From contig OY776214.1 in NCBI GenBank assembly GCA_963675425.1, positions 3,224,001-3,288,000 on the forward strand: a stretch of 64,000 nt of DNA. Reading direction: 5' to 3'. The notes beneath the pieces are model-generated. The model had not been told where the DNA came from. It did no database searches and was given only the letters and a program-made list of their open reading frames with translations. This DNA comes from Sporobacter sp963675425. Lineage in GTDB: Bacteria > Bacillota > Clostridia > Oscillospirales > Oscillospiraceae. Below, one piece after another: positions 44,093 through 53,214 of the stretch. Each line of letters opens with the position of its first letter. Position 1 is the first letter of the stretch. The translations under genes were made by a program, and so were the position numbers.

Positions 44093-45025
44093 ATGAAAAA
44101 AAAGATTTCTGTATTGATGGCAGTATTGATGCTGCTCGCACTCGTTTTAACGGGCTGTGCCGGCAATGGTACGAAAGAGCCGACGGACAGCTCCTCGCCG
44201 GCTGAGTCGCCTTCAGGCTCTGCCGCGGAGACACCTGTCGATGAGGGCGGGGAGAAAGACGTTTTGAAGCTTGGTTATGTCCCGTGGGCCTGCGCCAACG
44301 CCAACTCACACATGGTAAAGGCGCTGCTTGAAGAAAAGTATAATGTGGAAGTAGAGCTGGTAGACATGGAAGCCGGACTGCTCTGGCAAAGTGTTGCGAC
44401 AGGCGATGTTGACTTCATGGTAACGGCATGGCTGCCTATGACGCACGGTTCGTACTACGAAGAGCTGAAAGATGACGTTGTTAACCTTGGTCCGCTTTAT
44501 GACAGTGCTGTTACGGGTCTTGTTGTTCCGTCTTATGTCACAATCGATTCAATTGACGAGCTCAACGACGCAAAAGATCAATTTGGCGGCAGGATCGTTG
44601 GCATTGACGCCGGCGCCGGCATTATGGCCACCACCAATCAGGCGATTGAGGATTACGGACTTGATTACGAGCTCATCACCAGCAGCGACGCGGCGATGAT
44701 GGCAGAGGTCGACGCCGCCTATTCGCAGGAAGAGTGGATCGTTATCACGGGTTGGGCGCCGCACTGGATGTTCGCCTCCTATGATATGAAGTTCCTTGAG
44801 GACCCCAAAGGGACGTATGGCGAAAGCGAAACCATTAATCCGATCACACGTTTGGGCTTTGCCGAGGATTATCCGGAAATCAATGCATTCCTGGATAACT
44901 ATTCGCTGACTGTTTCCGAGTTTGGTGATCTGATCAATGCCATGGAAGAGTATGACGACGACAACGAAGCTGCACAGGTCTGGATTGACGCAAACCGTGA
45001 TTTGGTAGACAGCTGGTTTGAATAA
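44093..45025 (+). CDS. opuAC: Glycine betaine-binding lipoprotein
   Basis: A 310-residue substrate-binding protein with lipobox LTGC (Cys near residue 22) and a Ser/Pro/Glu linker to about 50. The domain has LGYVPWACANANSHMV near 61, VDFMVTAWLPMTHGSYY near 105 and WIVITGWAPHWMF near 215. The tryptophans and the histidine would form the aromatic box that binds the trimethylammonium group. GGGAGGA precedes the ATG. It completes the operon. Confidence 0.94.
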   Translation: MKKKISVLMAVLMLLALVLTGCAGNGTKEPTDSSSPAESPSGSAAETPVDEGGEKDVLKLGYVPWACANANSHMVKALLEEKYNVEVELVDMEAGLLWQSVATGDVDFMVTAWLPMTHGSYYEELKDDVVNLGPLYDSAVTGLVVPSYVTIDSIDELNDAKDQFGGRIVGIDAGAGIMATTNQAIEDYGLDYELITSSDAAMMAEVDAAYSQEEWIVITGWAPHWMFASYDMKFLEDPKGTYGESETINPITRLGFAEDYPEINAFLDNYSLTVSEFGDLINAMEEYDDDNEAAQVWIDANRDLVDSWFE

Positions 45026-45053
45026 AACGGAATGATTAACTAAATAAAACGGA

Positions 45054-45157
45054 ACGCCTTGGCGAATTGTAGATTCGCCAAGGCGTCAGCTTGACGAAAA
45101 AGCCGCGAATGTGGCTTTTTCGACAGTCTAACAGCCGGTGTGTCAGCACCGGCTGTT
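45054..45157. terminator. Three tandem hairpins between convergent genes
   Basis: First, ACGCCTTGGCGAAT with its complement (45054-45086, no T-run). Second, GAAAAAGCC/GGCTTTTTC (45096-45121), the same cassette as at 37357. Third, AACAGCCGGTG/CACCGGCTGTT (45130-45157). They separate the betaine operon from the GIY-YIG gene. Confidence 0.75.
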
Positions 45158-45158
45158 A

Positions 45159-45503
45159 TTAATACAGTAATTCAGGGTCGGCTTCTTGAAGCTTAATTTC
45201 CTTGAGTGTCATCAGATCGTCCATAAACGCCTCGTTCGTCTGATTTTCTCCCTTTTCAAGCGTTTCAAGTACCGCCAGATTAAAAGCGTCCGGACCGTAC
45301 GTGTTCCAGTCTTTGTGGAGCTTAAAAAACACACACGAATTTGTCTGCTTTAAAAATGCAAAGCGGTTTTTCATGGCTTCAATGTCAGCCGTACAGTCAA
45401 GATAAATCTTACCATTAACTGTATTCTTTACAATATACACACCGCCGACGCAGGTTCGTTCCTTATATGAGTCGATATGCTTCTTACGTTCATCTTTATC
45501 CAT
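45159..45503 (-). CDS. GIY-YIG nuclease-like protein
   Basis: A 114-residue protein made of a single GIY-YIG-type domain. CVGGVYIVKNTVNGKIYLD near residues 20-38 carries the two motif tyrosines, an arginine follows in MKNRFAFLK near 50, and the glutamate is probably in VLETLEKG near 85. The catalytic set therefore looks complete. The ATG at 45503 has GAGG 6 bases upstream; the open frame reaches further up but without a site. It may act on DNA; no partner gene is evident. Confidence 0.72.
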   Translation of the reverse strand: MDKDERKKHIDSYKERTCVGGVYIVKNTVNGKIYLDCTADIEAMKNRFAFLKQTNSCVFFKLHKDWNTYGPDAFNLAVLETLEKGENQTNEAFMDDLMTLKEIKLQEADPELLY

Positions 45504-45704
45504 TGTTGCCTCAATTTCTGCTCTTACTATTTGATTTATGTTTTGCTCACGCCAAACAAGATAACACAGCCTTAAAACCTTGTCAATCAAGTTTGATATC
45601 TGAAACTTAATCTCGCATTCGGCTATTGTCTGACAAAATACTGTGATATACTGTTTATGGAAGCTGTATGCGGATGTCAATAAAACCAGACGGGAGGGCT
45701 ACAT

Positions 45705-46715
45705 ATGGAAGACTGGAAAAGTGTTTTGAAAGCAGACCCGATAAACTGGCTGTTGGCGGAGGATAACCCGTCGGTGCGCTATTTCACACTGATGGAGCTT
45801 CTTGACCTGCCGACAACAGACCCGTATGTTTCTGAGGCCGGGAAGGCCATCATGGCAGAAGGACCCGTGCCGGCTATTCTGGAGAAAATGAATAATTCGG
45901 ACTATATCCAGGATTACCCCCGGTTTTATACATACAAATACAAAGGCCTTGTCTGGCAGCTGATTTTACTGGCTGAGCTGGGTGTTTGGGCCGATCCCTC
46001 GATCAAGGCATTCTGCGGCTATTTGCTGGACCATTCACAGGAGACGGATGAAGGCGGCTTTTCTATGCATGAGGCCGTTAAAACAGGCGGCGGGCGAATC
46101 ACAGAGGTTATCCCGTGTCTGACGGGAAATATGGTGTGGAGCCTGATACGTTTAGGTTATCTGGAAGACCCGCGCGTTCAAAAGGGGCTAAACTGGCTCA
46201 CAAAATTCATGGTTTACAACGACGGCGTGGAAGAGACGCCGCAGGTCCAGCCGTATGGACGATATGAGACGTGCTGGGGCAGGCATACGTGTCATATGGG
46301 CGTTGTTAAGGCGCTGAAGGCTTTCAGCGCCATTCCGCCAGAAAACAGATCCGATGACGTTCGGGACGCCATACAAAATGCATCGGAGTTTATGCTGGTC
46401 CATCATGTCTTTAAGAAAAGCCACGATTTAAAGCGCGTTTCCAAGCCGGGCTGGAAAAAGTTCGGTTTTCCGCTGATGTACCAGACGGACGTGCTGGAAA
46501 TTCTTGATATACTAACGGCGCTTGGGATCCGGGACAGCCGGATGGATGAGGCCGTGGAGTTGGTCGTTACCAAGCAGGATGTCGAAGGCCGCTGGATTAT
46601 GGAGAATACCTACAACAGCGACCGGCTATTAATACCGATGGAGAAAAAAGGCGAGCCCAGCAAATGGCTCACCCTTCGGGCGCTTCGAGTTCTGAAGCGT
46701 TATTACACGGTTTGA
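45705..46715 (+). CDS. Alpha/alpha-toroid (prenyltransferase/terpene cyclase-like) protein
   Basis: A 336-residue soluble helical protein. Repeated helix pairs such as YKGLVWQLILLAELG, TGNMVWSLIRLGYL, HTCHMGVVKALKAFSA and DVLEILDILTALGI give the repeat pattern of alpha/alpha toroids (squalene cyclase and prenyltransferase fold). Relatives are sometimes labelled as nitrogen-fixation or prenyltransferase proteins without proof. The catalytic DxDD of squalene cyclases was not found. GGGAGGG precedes the ATG by about 6 bases. A tiny membrane-peptide gene follows. Confidence 0.65.
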   Translation: MEDWKSVLKADPINWLLAEDNPSVRYFTLMELLDLPTTDPYVSEAGKAIMAEGPVPAILEKMNNSDYIQDYPRFYTYKYKGLVWQLILLAELGVWADPSIKAFCGYLLDHSQETDEGGFSMHEAVKTGGGRITEVIPCLTGNMVWSLIRLGYLEDPRVQKGLNWLTKFMVYNDGVEETPQVQPYGRYETCWGRHTCHMGVVKALKAFSAIPPENRSDDVRDAIQNASEFMLVHHVFKKSHDLKRVSKPGWKKFGFPLMYQTDVLEILDILTALGIRDSRMDEAVELVVTKQDVEGRWIMENTYNSDRLLIPMEKKGEPSKWLTLRALRVLKRYYTV

Positions 46716-46786
46716 TACCTCAAAACGGAACCGGTTAGGAAGGTTTTACGTTACAAAGCTGCAAAATAATATAAGGGGCTGATGAA

Positions 46787-46888
46787 ATGAAAAGAAAAAC
46801 CGTCTTAAAAATACTTATCTTTATCGCAGTGTTGGTCATTGTTTTAGTCGCCCTGGAGCTTTCTACGCATTTTTTGCAGGCGTTATAA
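46787..46888 (+). CDS. Small single-span membrane peptide
   Basis: A 33-residue peptide: a basic start MKRKTVLKI, then one hydrophobic helix (LIFIAVLVIVLVALEL) and a short tail. AAGGGG lies about 8 bases before the ATG, a good ribosome site. It sits 71 bases after the toroid gene on the same strand and may share its message. There is no family evidence; the call rests on ribosome site, start, helix and stop. Confidence 0.5.
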   Translation: MKRKTVLKILIFIAVLVIVLVALELSTHFLQAL

Positions 46889-46981
46889 AACAGGCGTTTT
46901 GCCCCATTTAATAAGAAAACAAAAGCCTTGTCGGTGTGAGGCTGCGATTTGGCTTTGCAAAAGAAACCGAATACAGAAAGA

Positions 46982-47000
46982 GCAGGGGATAACCCCCTGC
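46982..47000 (-). terminator. Possible terminator of nadC
   Basis: GCAGGGG pairs with CCCCTGC around ATAAC, 22 bases beyond the minus-strand stop. The T-run is short. Confidence 0.45.
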
Positions 47001-47021
47001 CCTTGAATTTAAGGTAAATGC

Positions 47022-47864
47022 TTATTTAAATTTCAGGCTGATGTCGAGTGATTTGACGGAATGGGTGAGCGCGCCGATGGAAATAAAGTTGACACCGGTA
47101 TCGGCTACGGCTTTCAAATCCTGATTGCCCATGTTGCCGGATGCTTCTGTCAGGGCGCGGCCGCCGATGTGACTGACGGCCTCGGTCATCTGCTGGACGG
47201 CCATATTGTCGAGCATAATGATATCCGCGCCGGCTTTCAGCGCTTCGTCGATCTGTGCCACAGATTCCGTTTCGACCTCAATCTTCAATGTGTGCGGCGC
47301 TTTTTGCCGTGCCATCTCAATGGCTTTTTTTATACCGCCGGCGGCAACGATATGATTGTCTTTAATTAGGACGCCGTCGGACAGGCCAAACCGATGATTT
47401 TTACCGCCACCGCAGGTTACGGCGTACTTTTCAAGCACACGCAGCCCGGGCGTTGTTTTCCGCGTATCAACGATTTGGGTTTGGGTGCCGGATACGCTTT
47501 TAACCGCCTGATTCGTCTGCGTGGCGATGCCGGACAGGTGGCGGATGAAATTAAGCGCCGTACGTTCGCCGGTTAAAATTGCATGGGACGGGCCCCGAAT
47601 CTCCGCGATAACCTCGCCGGATTCAACCGTGTCGCCGTCCTTCAGACGGGGGGTGACGCGCACACGATCGTCAAGCATGGAGAAGACCTTTGTCAGAATC
47701 TCAATGCCGCAGACCACGCCGGCTTCCTTGGCTATAAACTGGCCCTTTGATACGGAGTCTGCGGGCACACAGCTGATGGTTGTAATATCTCCTGTACCGA
47801 TGTCCTCAATAAGCGCCTCGGAAATCAGCTTTTTCATCACTAATGCGTTGATCTGACCGGACAT
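47022..47864 (-). CDS. nadC: Nicotinate-nucleotide pyrophosphorylase (quinolinate phosphoribosyltransferase)
   Basis: A 280-residue enzyme converting quinolinate and PRPP to nicotinate mononucleotide in NAD synthesis. Signatures are EDIGTGDITT near residue 20, ERTALNFIRHLSGIAT near 100, VDTRKTTPGLRVLEKYAV near 132, GLSDGVLIKDNHI near 160, and IEVETES and DIIMLDNM further on. The ATG overlaps the nadB stop by one base (TAATG). The operon lacks nadA in this window. Confidence 0.95.
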   Translation of the reverse strand: MSGQINALVMKKLISEALIEDIGTGDITTISCVPADSVSKGQFIAKEAGVVCGIEILTKVFSMLDDRVRVTPRLKDGDTVESGEVIAEIRGPSHAILTGERTALNFIRHLSGIATQTNQAVKSVSGTQTQIVDTRKTTPGLRVLEKYAVTCGGGKNHRFGLSDGVLIKDNHIVAAGGIKKAIEMARQKAPHTLKIEVETESVAQIDEALKAGADIIMLDNMAVQQMTEAVSHIGGRALTEASGNMGNQDLKAVADTGVNFISIGALTHSVKSLDISLKFK

Positions 47865-49408
47865 TATACGTCCTCCCTGAAATGAGACCCGATGCTTTCG
47901 GGCCGGTTATATGCCGCCGTCAGGATTGCCAGAGCGACAGCCGTTATGTCTAGTGTTTCCAGATAAACGATTTTATTATCAAAAACAGCTTCAACTTGCT
48001 TTAATATGGCTTCGACCTGGTCCATAGCATACTTCAGTCCCTCGGCGTTTCTGGATACATAGCCGTATTCGCTCATGAGCTCCTTAATTTTTAATCGGAG
48101 CGCCTTGTAATCCAAATCGGATGCCGGACGAACGGGAAGCGCTGGAATATTCGGCATGCTGGCAGCCGGCTTTTCGCTGAGCGAGCTGTTGATATCTTCG
48201 GCCGCGCGGCGACCAAAGACGAGGCACTCCAGCATGGAGTTGGATGCCAGACGGTTAGCGCCATGTACGCCTGTATAGGCTGCCTCGCCGGCAGCGTACA
48301 GCCCGTCGAGGTTCGTCCGCCCATGCAGGTCCGTTTCGATACCGCCCATCAGATAATGCTGGACGGGGCAAACCGGTATCCAGTCGTGCGCGATATTGAT
48401 ACCGTGCTTTAAGCACTCTTCATAGATGGTGGGGAAGCGGTGCTGTAAAAACTCTTCCGATTTATGTGTGATATCAATAAAGACGTGATCCTCGCCGCTG
48501 CGCTCAAGCTCCTTGACGACGGCCCGGGCAACTATATCGCGCGGGGCCAGTTCGTTGAGCTCGTGCTGACCTTCCATGAAGCGCACACCCGCGCTGTTTT
48601 TCAAGAGTCCGCCTTCACCGCGCACCGCCTCAGAAATGAGAAACTCGCGGTCCTCCGGCTCGGGCGTCCAGAGTCCCGTCGGATGAAACTGGATAAACTC
48701 GATGTTTTTAATACACACGCCGGCCCGCATGGCTGCGGCCAGCCCATCTCCGGTTGCTACCGACGGATTTGTCGTTGATTTATAAACTTGTCCGATGCCG
48801 CCGGTTGCGATCACAACACGGGACGTTTCGATCATGTAAAATTCCGTGTCGTCCTTTTTAACAATAAGGCCGGACACAGCACCGGCGTCATCCTGGACGA
48901 TGTCATAAAAGCAGGTGTTTTCGCTGAAATAGATATTGCTGCGCTGCGCAGCGATATGCGCCAGCGCCTTAACCGTTTCACGGCCCGTTGCGTCGCCTCC
49001 GGCGTGGACGATTCGGTTTTTACGGTGGCCGCCCTCGCGTGTAATCTGCAGGTCGCCGTACTCGTTAATGTCAAACGGTACGCGCAGCGACAAAAGCCGC
49101 CCGATATCGTACGGCCCTTCGGCAACCAGAACGCCGACGGCGTCCTTGTCACACAGACCGGCGCCCGCAATCAGCGTATCCTCCTGATGAAAAATCGGCG
49201 CGTCATCGCGTGATATGGCGGCGGCGATACCGCCCTGCGCAAACCAGGAATTTGAGATATCAATACGGTCCTTGGCCAGAATCATGCAGGAATACTGCTC
49301 GTTAATATTCAGCGCCGTGTAAATGCCCGCAAGCCCGGCTCCGACGATTACAACGTCGTAGCTGAGGTTTTTTTCTGTCTTTACGGTGCCGTCTATGGCA
49401 AATCGCAC
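47864..49408 (-). CDS. nadB: L-aspartate oxidase
   Basis: A 514-residue flavoprotein that oxidises aspartate to iminoaspartate, the first step of NAD synthesis. The FAD loop VVIVGAGLAGIYTAL is near residue 19, SWFAQGGIAAA near 55, the active-site region EGGHRKNRIVHAGGDATG near 128, and YAAGEAAYTGVHGANRLASNS near 365 (key part only). A GTG start at 49408 follows GAGGTGATC; an ATG 33 bases upstream has no site. It is coupled to nadC. Quinolinate synthase must be elsewhere. Confidence 0.94.
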   Translation of the reverse strand: MRFAIDGTVKTEKNLSYDVVIVGAGLAGIYTALNINEQYSCMILAKDRIDISNSWFAQGGIAAAISRDDAPIFHQEDTLIAGAGLCDKDAVGVLVAEGPYDIGRLLSLRVPFDINEYGDLQITREGGHRKNRIVHAGGDATGRETVKALAHIAAQRSNIYFSENTCFYDIVQDDAGAVSGLIVKKDDTEFYMIETSRVVIATGGIGQVYKSTTNPSVATGDGLAAAMRAGVCIKNIEFIQFHPTGLWTPEPEDREFLISEAVRGEGGLLKNSAGVRFMEGQHELNELAPRDIVARAVVKELERSGEDHVFIDITHKSEEFLQHRFPTIYEECLKHGINIAHDWIPVCPVQHYLMGGIETDLHGRTNLDGLYAAGEAAYTGVHGANRLASNSMLECLVFGRRAAEDINSSLSEKPAASMPNIPALPVRPASDLDYKALRLKIKELMSEYGYVSRNAEGLKYAMDQVEAILKQVEAVFDNKIVYLETLDITAVALAILTAAYNRPESIGSHFREDV

Positions 49409-49568
49409 GAGATCACCTCGGTTAATTTTCACCGGGCACAAGAGCGTCCGGAGACGTTTCCATCCGTCGGGCGTTTTATTCAGTGCACGTGTTTATTTTT
49501 CTTTAATCCTATAATGCTGTTTTGTCGATTTTATGTGAATCGTTAAAGGTTATTATAGCACACGTCGG

Positions 49569-49598
49569 TTGAGATTAACAATAAGATTATGCTATAAT
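49569..49598 (+). promoter_or_regulatory. Promoter of the ABC-F gene
   Basis: TTGAGA (49569-49574) and a perfect TATAAT (49593-49598) with an 18-base spacer, about 85 bases before the ATG. Confidence 0.55.
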
Positions 49599-49683
49599 AC
49601 CAGCTTGGCGGATGATCTACAATTCTGTTAATTACTTCGCCAAGTTTCTGCAACAAGCGGATTATAACAGCTTGGAGAACAAA

Positions 49684-51555
49684 ATGGTAGATATTTCGAT
49701 ACAAAACATTAAAAAAGCCTTTGAAGAAGGTAAGGATATTCTGGACGGGCTCACGTTTGAAATCGACGAGGGTGAGCGCGTCGGCCTGCTCGGCAAAAAC
49801 GGGGCGGGGAAGACCACGCTTTTTCGGATATTGGCCGGCGAATATGAGCCGGACGAAGGCGTTGTTGTTACTCCGAAGAATAAGCGGCTCGGCCTGATTT
49901 CACAAATCCCCGTTTATCCGTCCGGCTACACAACGGAAGACGTACTGATTTCGGCGCAGCAGCGTCTGCTGGATATAAAAGCGCGTATGGAAGCGCTTCA
50001 AGAGCAGATGGATGGCGACGCGTCTGAGGCGCTGCTAAAGGAATACGACGCGCTGTCGTTTGAATTTGAGCGTTTGGGCGGCTGGGATATGGAGTTTGAG
50101 CGAAACCGCGTGGCAAACGGACTTGAGATCCCCACCGGACAGCGGACGCAGCTTTTTTCAACACTGTCGGGCGGCGAGAAAACGCGCGTCAATCTCGCAC
50201 GGCTTATACTGGAGGATACGGATATCCTCCTGCTCGACGAGCCAACGAACCATTTGGACATCAACGCGACCGAATGGCTGGAGGCGTATCTTCTAAAATT
50301 CAAAGGAACCGTTTTGGCCATTTCGCACGACCGGTATTTTCTTGACAGCGTCGCTCAGCGTACCATCGAAATCGTCAATGGAAAAGCCGTGTTTTACAGC
50401 GGTAATTACAGCTTTTACGTTGCGGAGAAGCAGCGGCGCTATGAGGAACAGCTCAAAAAATACGAACGGGAGCAGTCGGAAGCCAAACGTCTGCAGGAAT
50501 CGGCCGACCGGCTGTATCAATGGGGGACCGGCAATAAAAACCTCATGAAAAAATCATTTGCCATCCAAAGCCGGATTGAACGCCTCGTCCAGACGGAACG
50601 CCCGCAAAATGAAAAAGCGTTACGCGCACGGTTCGGTGAAAAATCCTTTCAGGCTGACGAGGTTCTGACGCTCAAGGGCGTTTCCAAAGGTTTTGACGGT
50701 CGCACGCTCTTTTCGGACGTTGAGCTTCTGATACGCGGCGGCGACCGCATTGCGCTGATCGGCGACAACGGGACCGGGAAGTCCACGCTGCTAAGTATTC
50801 TGCTCGGTGAAATACGTCCGGATACAGGTATTGTCAAAACAGGGCCGTCTGTCAAAACGGCCTACATGCCGCAGATCGTGAAATTTGCGCATCCCGAGAG
50901 GAATCTGGCCGATACGCTCATCTATGAGACGGGCTGCACCATGCAGACGGCGCGCAACCGTCTCGGCGCGTTTAAATTCAGCGGAGAGGATGTTTTTAAA
51001 CACGTCGCGGATTTGTCAGGCGGGGAACTGGCACGCCTGCGTCTGTGCCTCTTGATGGATGAAGACGTAAACTTCATGGTACTTGACGAGCCTACGAACC
51101 ACCTGGATATCGCCTCCCGCGAATGGATTGAGGAGGCCGTCGAGGATTTCGGCGAGACGCTGCTGTTTGTCTCGCACGACCGGTATTTCCTCAGCCGATT
51201 TGCCACACGCGTCTGGGAGCTTGAAAGCGGACGTATAAACGATTTCAAGGGCTCCTATGAAAGCTACCGAAAATCAAAGACGGCCGCTGCGACAGCGCAA
51301 AGCACCCCAAAGGCAAAGACAGCCGTTAATAAGAAGGAAGCAGGCAAGAAAAAGCAGTCACCGGAAAAACAGGCCGCCAGGCTGGAGCGTGAAATAGCCG
51401 CGCTTGAAAGCCAGCTCGGTGAGCTGGCGCAGCAGCGCGAGGCGCATTGTGCCGATTATGAAAAACTTATGGAAATTGACGCGGTGGAAACGGAACTTAA
51501 AGACCAGCTGGACGTCAAATACGACGAGTGGGCCGAAATAAGCGAGCATATATAA
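49684..51555 (+). CDS. ABC-F family ATPase
   Basis: A 623-residue cytosolic protein with two ATPase domains and no membrane part, as in ABC-F translation factors. Domain 1 has GKNGAGKTT near residue 37 and LSGGEKTRVNLARL near 160; domain 2 has GDNGTGKST near 360 and LSGGELARLRLCLL near 446. The P-site-tRNA-interaction linker lies between them (about 250-320, rich in Lys/Arg/Glu). A C-terminal coiled coil spans about 560-620. The ATG at 49684 is preceded by TTGGAG. Whether it gives antibiotic resistance cannot be told. Confidence 0.9.
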   Translation: MVDISIQNIKKAFEEGKDILDGLTFEIDEGERVGLLGKNGAGKTTLFRILAGEYEPDEGVVVTPKNKRLGLISQIPVYPSGYTTEDVLISAQQRLLDIKARMEALQEQMDGDASEALLKEYDALSFEFERLGGWDMEFERNRVANGLEIPTGQRTQLFSTLSGGEKTRVNLARLILEDTDILLLDEPTNHLDINATEWLEAYLLKFKGTVLAISHDRYFLDSVAQRTIEIVNGKAVFYSGNYSFYVAEKQRRYEEQLKKYEREQSEAKRLQESADRLYQWGTGNKNLMKKSFAIQSRIERLVQTERPQNEKALRARFGEKSFQADEVLTLKGVSKGFDGRTLFSDVELLIRGGDRIALIGDNGTGKSTLLSILLGEIRPDTGIVKTGPSVKTAYMPQIVKFAHPERNLADTLIYETGCTMQTARNRLGAFKFSGEDVFKHVADLSGGELARLRLCLLMDEDVNFMVLDEPTNHLDIASREWIEEAVEDFGETLLFVSHDRYFLSRFATRVWELESGRINDFKGSYESYRKSKTAAATAQSTPKAKTAVNKKEAGKKKQSPEKQAARLEREIAALESQLGELAQQREAHCADYEKLMEIDAVETELKDQLDVKYDEWAEISEHI

Positions 51556-51611
51556 AGGCAGGCATTGGTTCTGTTAAATAACGATAAATTGGCCGTTGGA
51601 CTGTCAATAAA

Positions 51612-51637
51612 ACAGGGGACGGTTAACCATCCCCTGT
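51612..51637. terminator. Hairpin between ABC-F and upp
   Basis: ACAGGGGA pairs with TCCCCTGT, with GGTTAACC inside. It lies between convergent genes and may serve both. Confidence 0.6.
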
Positions 51638-51658
51638 CATTCATTATGGAACCGTATG

Positions 51659-52285
51659 CTATTTTGTGCCGAATATTCTGTCACCGGCGTCACCGAGACC
51701 GGGGATGATATAGCCGTGGTCGTTGAGCTTTTCGTCGACAGCCGCCACAAAAATATCGACGTCGGGATGGTCTTCCTGTACGCGCTTGATGCCCTCGGGC
51801 GCGGAGATAATGCACATGAGCTTAACATGATTACAGCCGTAATTCTTGATGAACTGAATGGCCGCCGTCGCGCTTCCGCCAGTTGCCAGCATCGGGTCGA
51901 CGATATAAACCTCGCGCTCGGCAATGTCACTGGGCAGCTTGCAGTAGTATTCCACAGGCTCAAGCGTATCGGGGTCTCTGTACAGGCCGATGTGTCCGAC
52001 CTTCGCCGATGGGACGAGGGAGAGCATGCCGTCAACCATGCCAAGGCCGGCACGAAGGACCGGAACAATGGCCATTTTTTTACCGGCAATCTTTTTAACC
52101 TTTGCCATCGCCACCGGTGTCTCAACATCGCAGACCTCAACGGCGACGTCGCGAGTGGCTTCATAGCACATCAGCGCGGCAATCTCGGAAATCAGCTCCC
52201 TGAATTCCTTAACGCTGGTGTTTTTGTCTCTGATGATCGACAGCTTGTGCTGTAGAAGTGGGTGGTCTAAAACATGAAGAGCCAT
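51659..52285 (-). CDS. upp: Uracil phosphoribosyltransferase
   Basis: A 208-residue salvage enzyme making UMP from uracil and PRPP. The sequence shows VLDHPLLQHKLSIIRDKNT at the start, VPVLRAGLGMVDGML near 80, the PRPP loop VDPMLATGGSATAAI near 130 and the uracil-binding GYIIPGLGDAGDR-type end near 195. The ATG at 52285 gives the standard length; an upstream in-frame methionine adds an unrelated tail. It is a single gene. Confidence 0.95.
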   Translation of the reverse strand: MALHVLDHPLLQHKLSIIRDKNTSVKEFRELISEIAALMCYEATRDVAVEVCDVETPVAMAKVKKIAGKKMAIVPVLRAGLGMVDGMLSLVPSAKVGHIGLYRDPDTLEPVEYYCKLPSDIAEREVYIVDPMLATGGSATAAIQFIKNYGCNHVKLMCIISAPEGIKRVQEDHPDVDIFVAAVDEKLNDHGYIIPGLGDAGDRIFGTK

Positions 52286-52374
52286 ATTAAAACATCCGTT
52301 TCTCCGGCGGTTTATTTTCCTCATCCGTTCCGCCGGCAAACGAATGTGTAATATAGAAAAGAATAAATAATTTA

Positions 52375-53082
52375 TTAACCGGCTGCGCCGGATTCTTCAT
52401 GAAGTCTTTTCTGGCGTTCTCGTTCGGCCTGTGAAACACGTAAATAATTCGGCTGCAGCTCGTACGGCGACACTGTCGGCGCACGCTGGGCGGCGCATGC
52501 TACGCCCCAGGCGCTCTGCAGGCGAATCAGCGACGGCGCGAGCCGGAAAGGTGCCCCGGCCGTAAAAAAGGCGTCGCGAGCCAGATTCGCGCCGTCTCCC
52601 AGCAGTATATAAGTCTTATCCGAAACGGCCGCCTCGGCAGCCAGCTCAGCCACGGGGATGGCCCTGTCCGGGCTCAGCCGGAGGATAGAACCGTCTGCGT
52701 ATTCAAACGTCGCCGTATAGACCTGCTCCCGACGTGCGTCCATAACAGGGCAGATGACGGCGGCAGGCTCTTCGACCTGACAGGCCATCGCCTCGAGTGT
52801 CGATACGCCGCATACCGGTATCTGGGCGCCCCAGGAAAGCCCGATAGCGGCCGAAACGCCGATGCGTATGCCTGTAAAAGAACCAGGTCCGTTGGCCACG
52901 GCAACCGCATCAAGCTGATTAACCGTCAAGTTAAAATGGCTGAGCAGATCCTCGGCCATTTTAAGAAGTGTTGCGCTGTGCGTCAGGCCGGCATTCATAA
53001 AATATTGACCGATAAGCACCCCGCCGTCACACAGCGCCACAGACGCTGCTTTTGCCGAGGATTCAATCGCAAGTATTTTCAT
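52375..53082 (-). CDS. tsaB: tRNA threonylcarbamoyladenosine biosynthesis protein TsaB
   Basis: A 235-residue protein of the ASKHA fold, the TsaD partner needed for the t6A modification of tRNA. It has MKILAIESSAKAASVALCD at the start, HSATLLKMAEDLL near 35 and the signature VANGPGSFTGIRIGVSAAIG near 63. The C-terminal segment is typical of inactive-partner TsaB. It is downstream of tsaE with 132 bases between them that contain two inverted repeats. Confidence 0.93.
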   Translation of the reverse strand: MKILAIESSAKAASVALCDGGVLIGQYFMNAGLTHSATLLKMAEDLLSHFNLTVNQLDAVAVANGPGSFTGIRIGVSAAIGLSWGAQIPVCGVSTLEAMACQVEEPAAVICPVMDARREQVYTATFEYADGSILRLSPDRAIPVAELAAEAAVSDKTYILLGDGANLARDAFFTAGAPFRLAPSLIRLQSAWGVACAAQRAPTVSPYELQPNYLRVSQAERERQKRLHEESGAAG

Positions 53083-53127
53083 GTTTTAACCTCCCATGCG
53101 CCCGGCGCGCAAACAGTATTGAAAGAC

Positions 53128-53173
53128 ACCTCCGTGTGGGGAGGTCAGCGCCTGTCGGTTCCCGCCACAGGCG
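53128..53173 (-). repeat. Two adjacent inverted repeats between tsaE and tsaB
   Basis: ACCTCC/GGAGGT (53128-53145) and CGCCTGT/ACAGGCG (53149-53173). Without T-runs they may be message-processing or remnant structures. Confidence 0.4.
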
Positions 53174-53214
53174 GAAGAAACAAGGACAACTAAAACCGTG
53201 TGCAAGTATTTACG

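Noticed and set aside
49684..51555. Antibiotic resistance ABC-F
   Set aside because: The general ABC-F plan is clear but nothing separates a resistance type from housekeeping relatives.
51656..52255. Plus-strand open frame of 199 codons
   Set aside because: It is antisense to upp, which has all family motifs.
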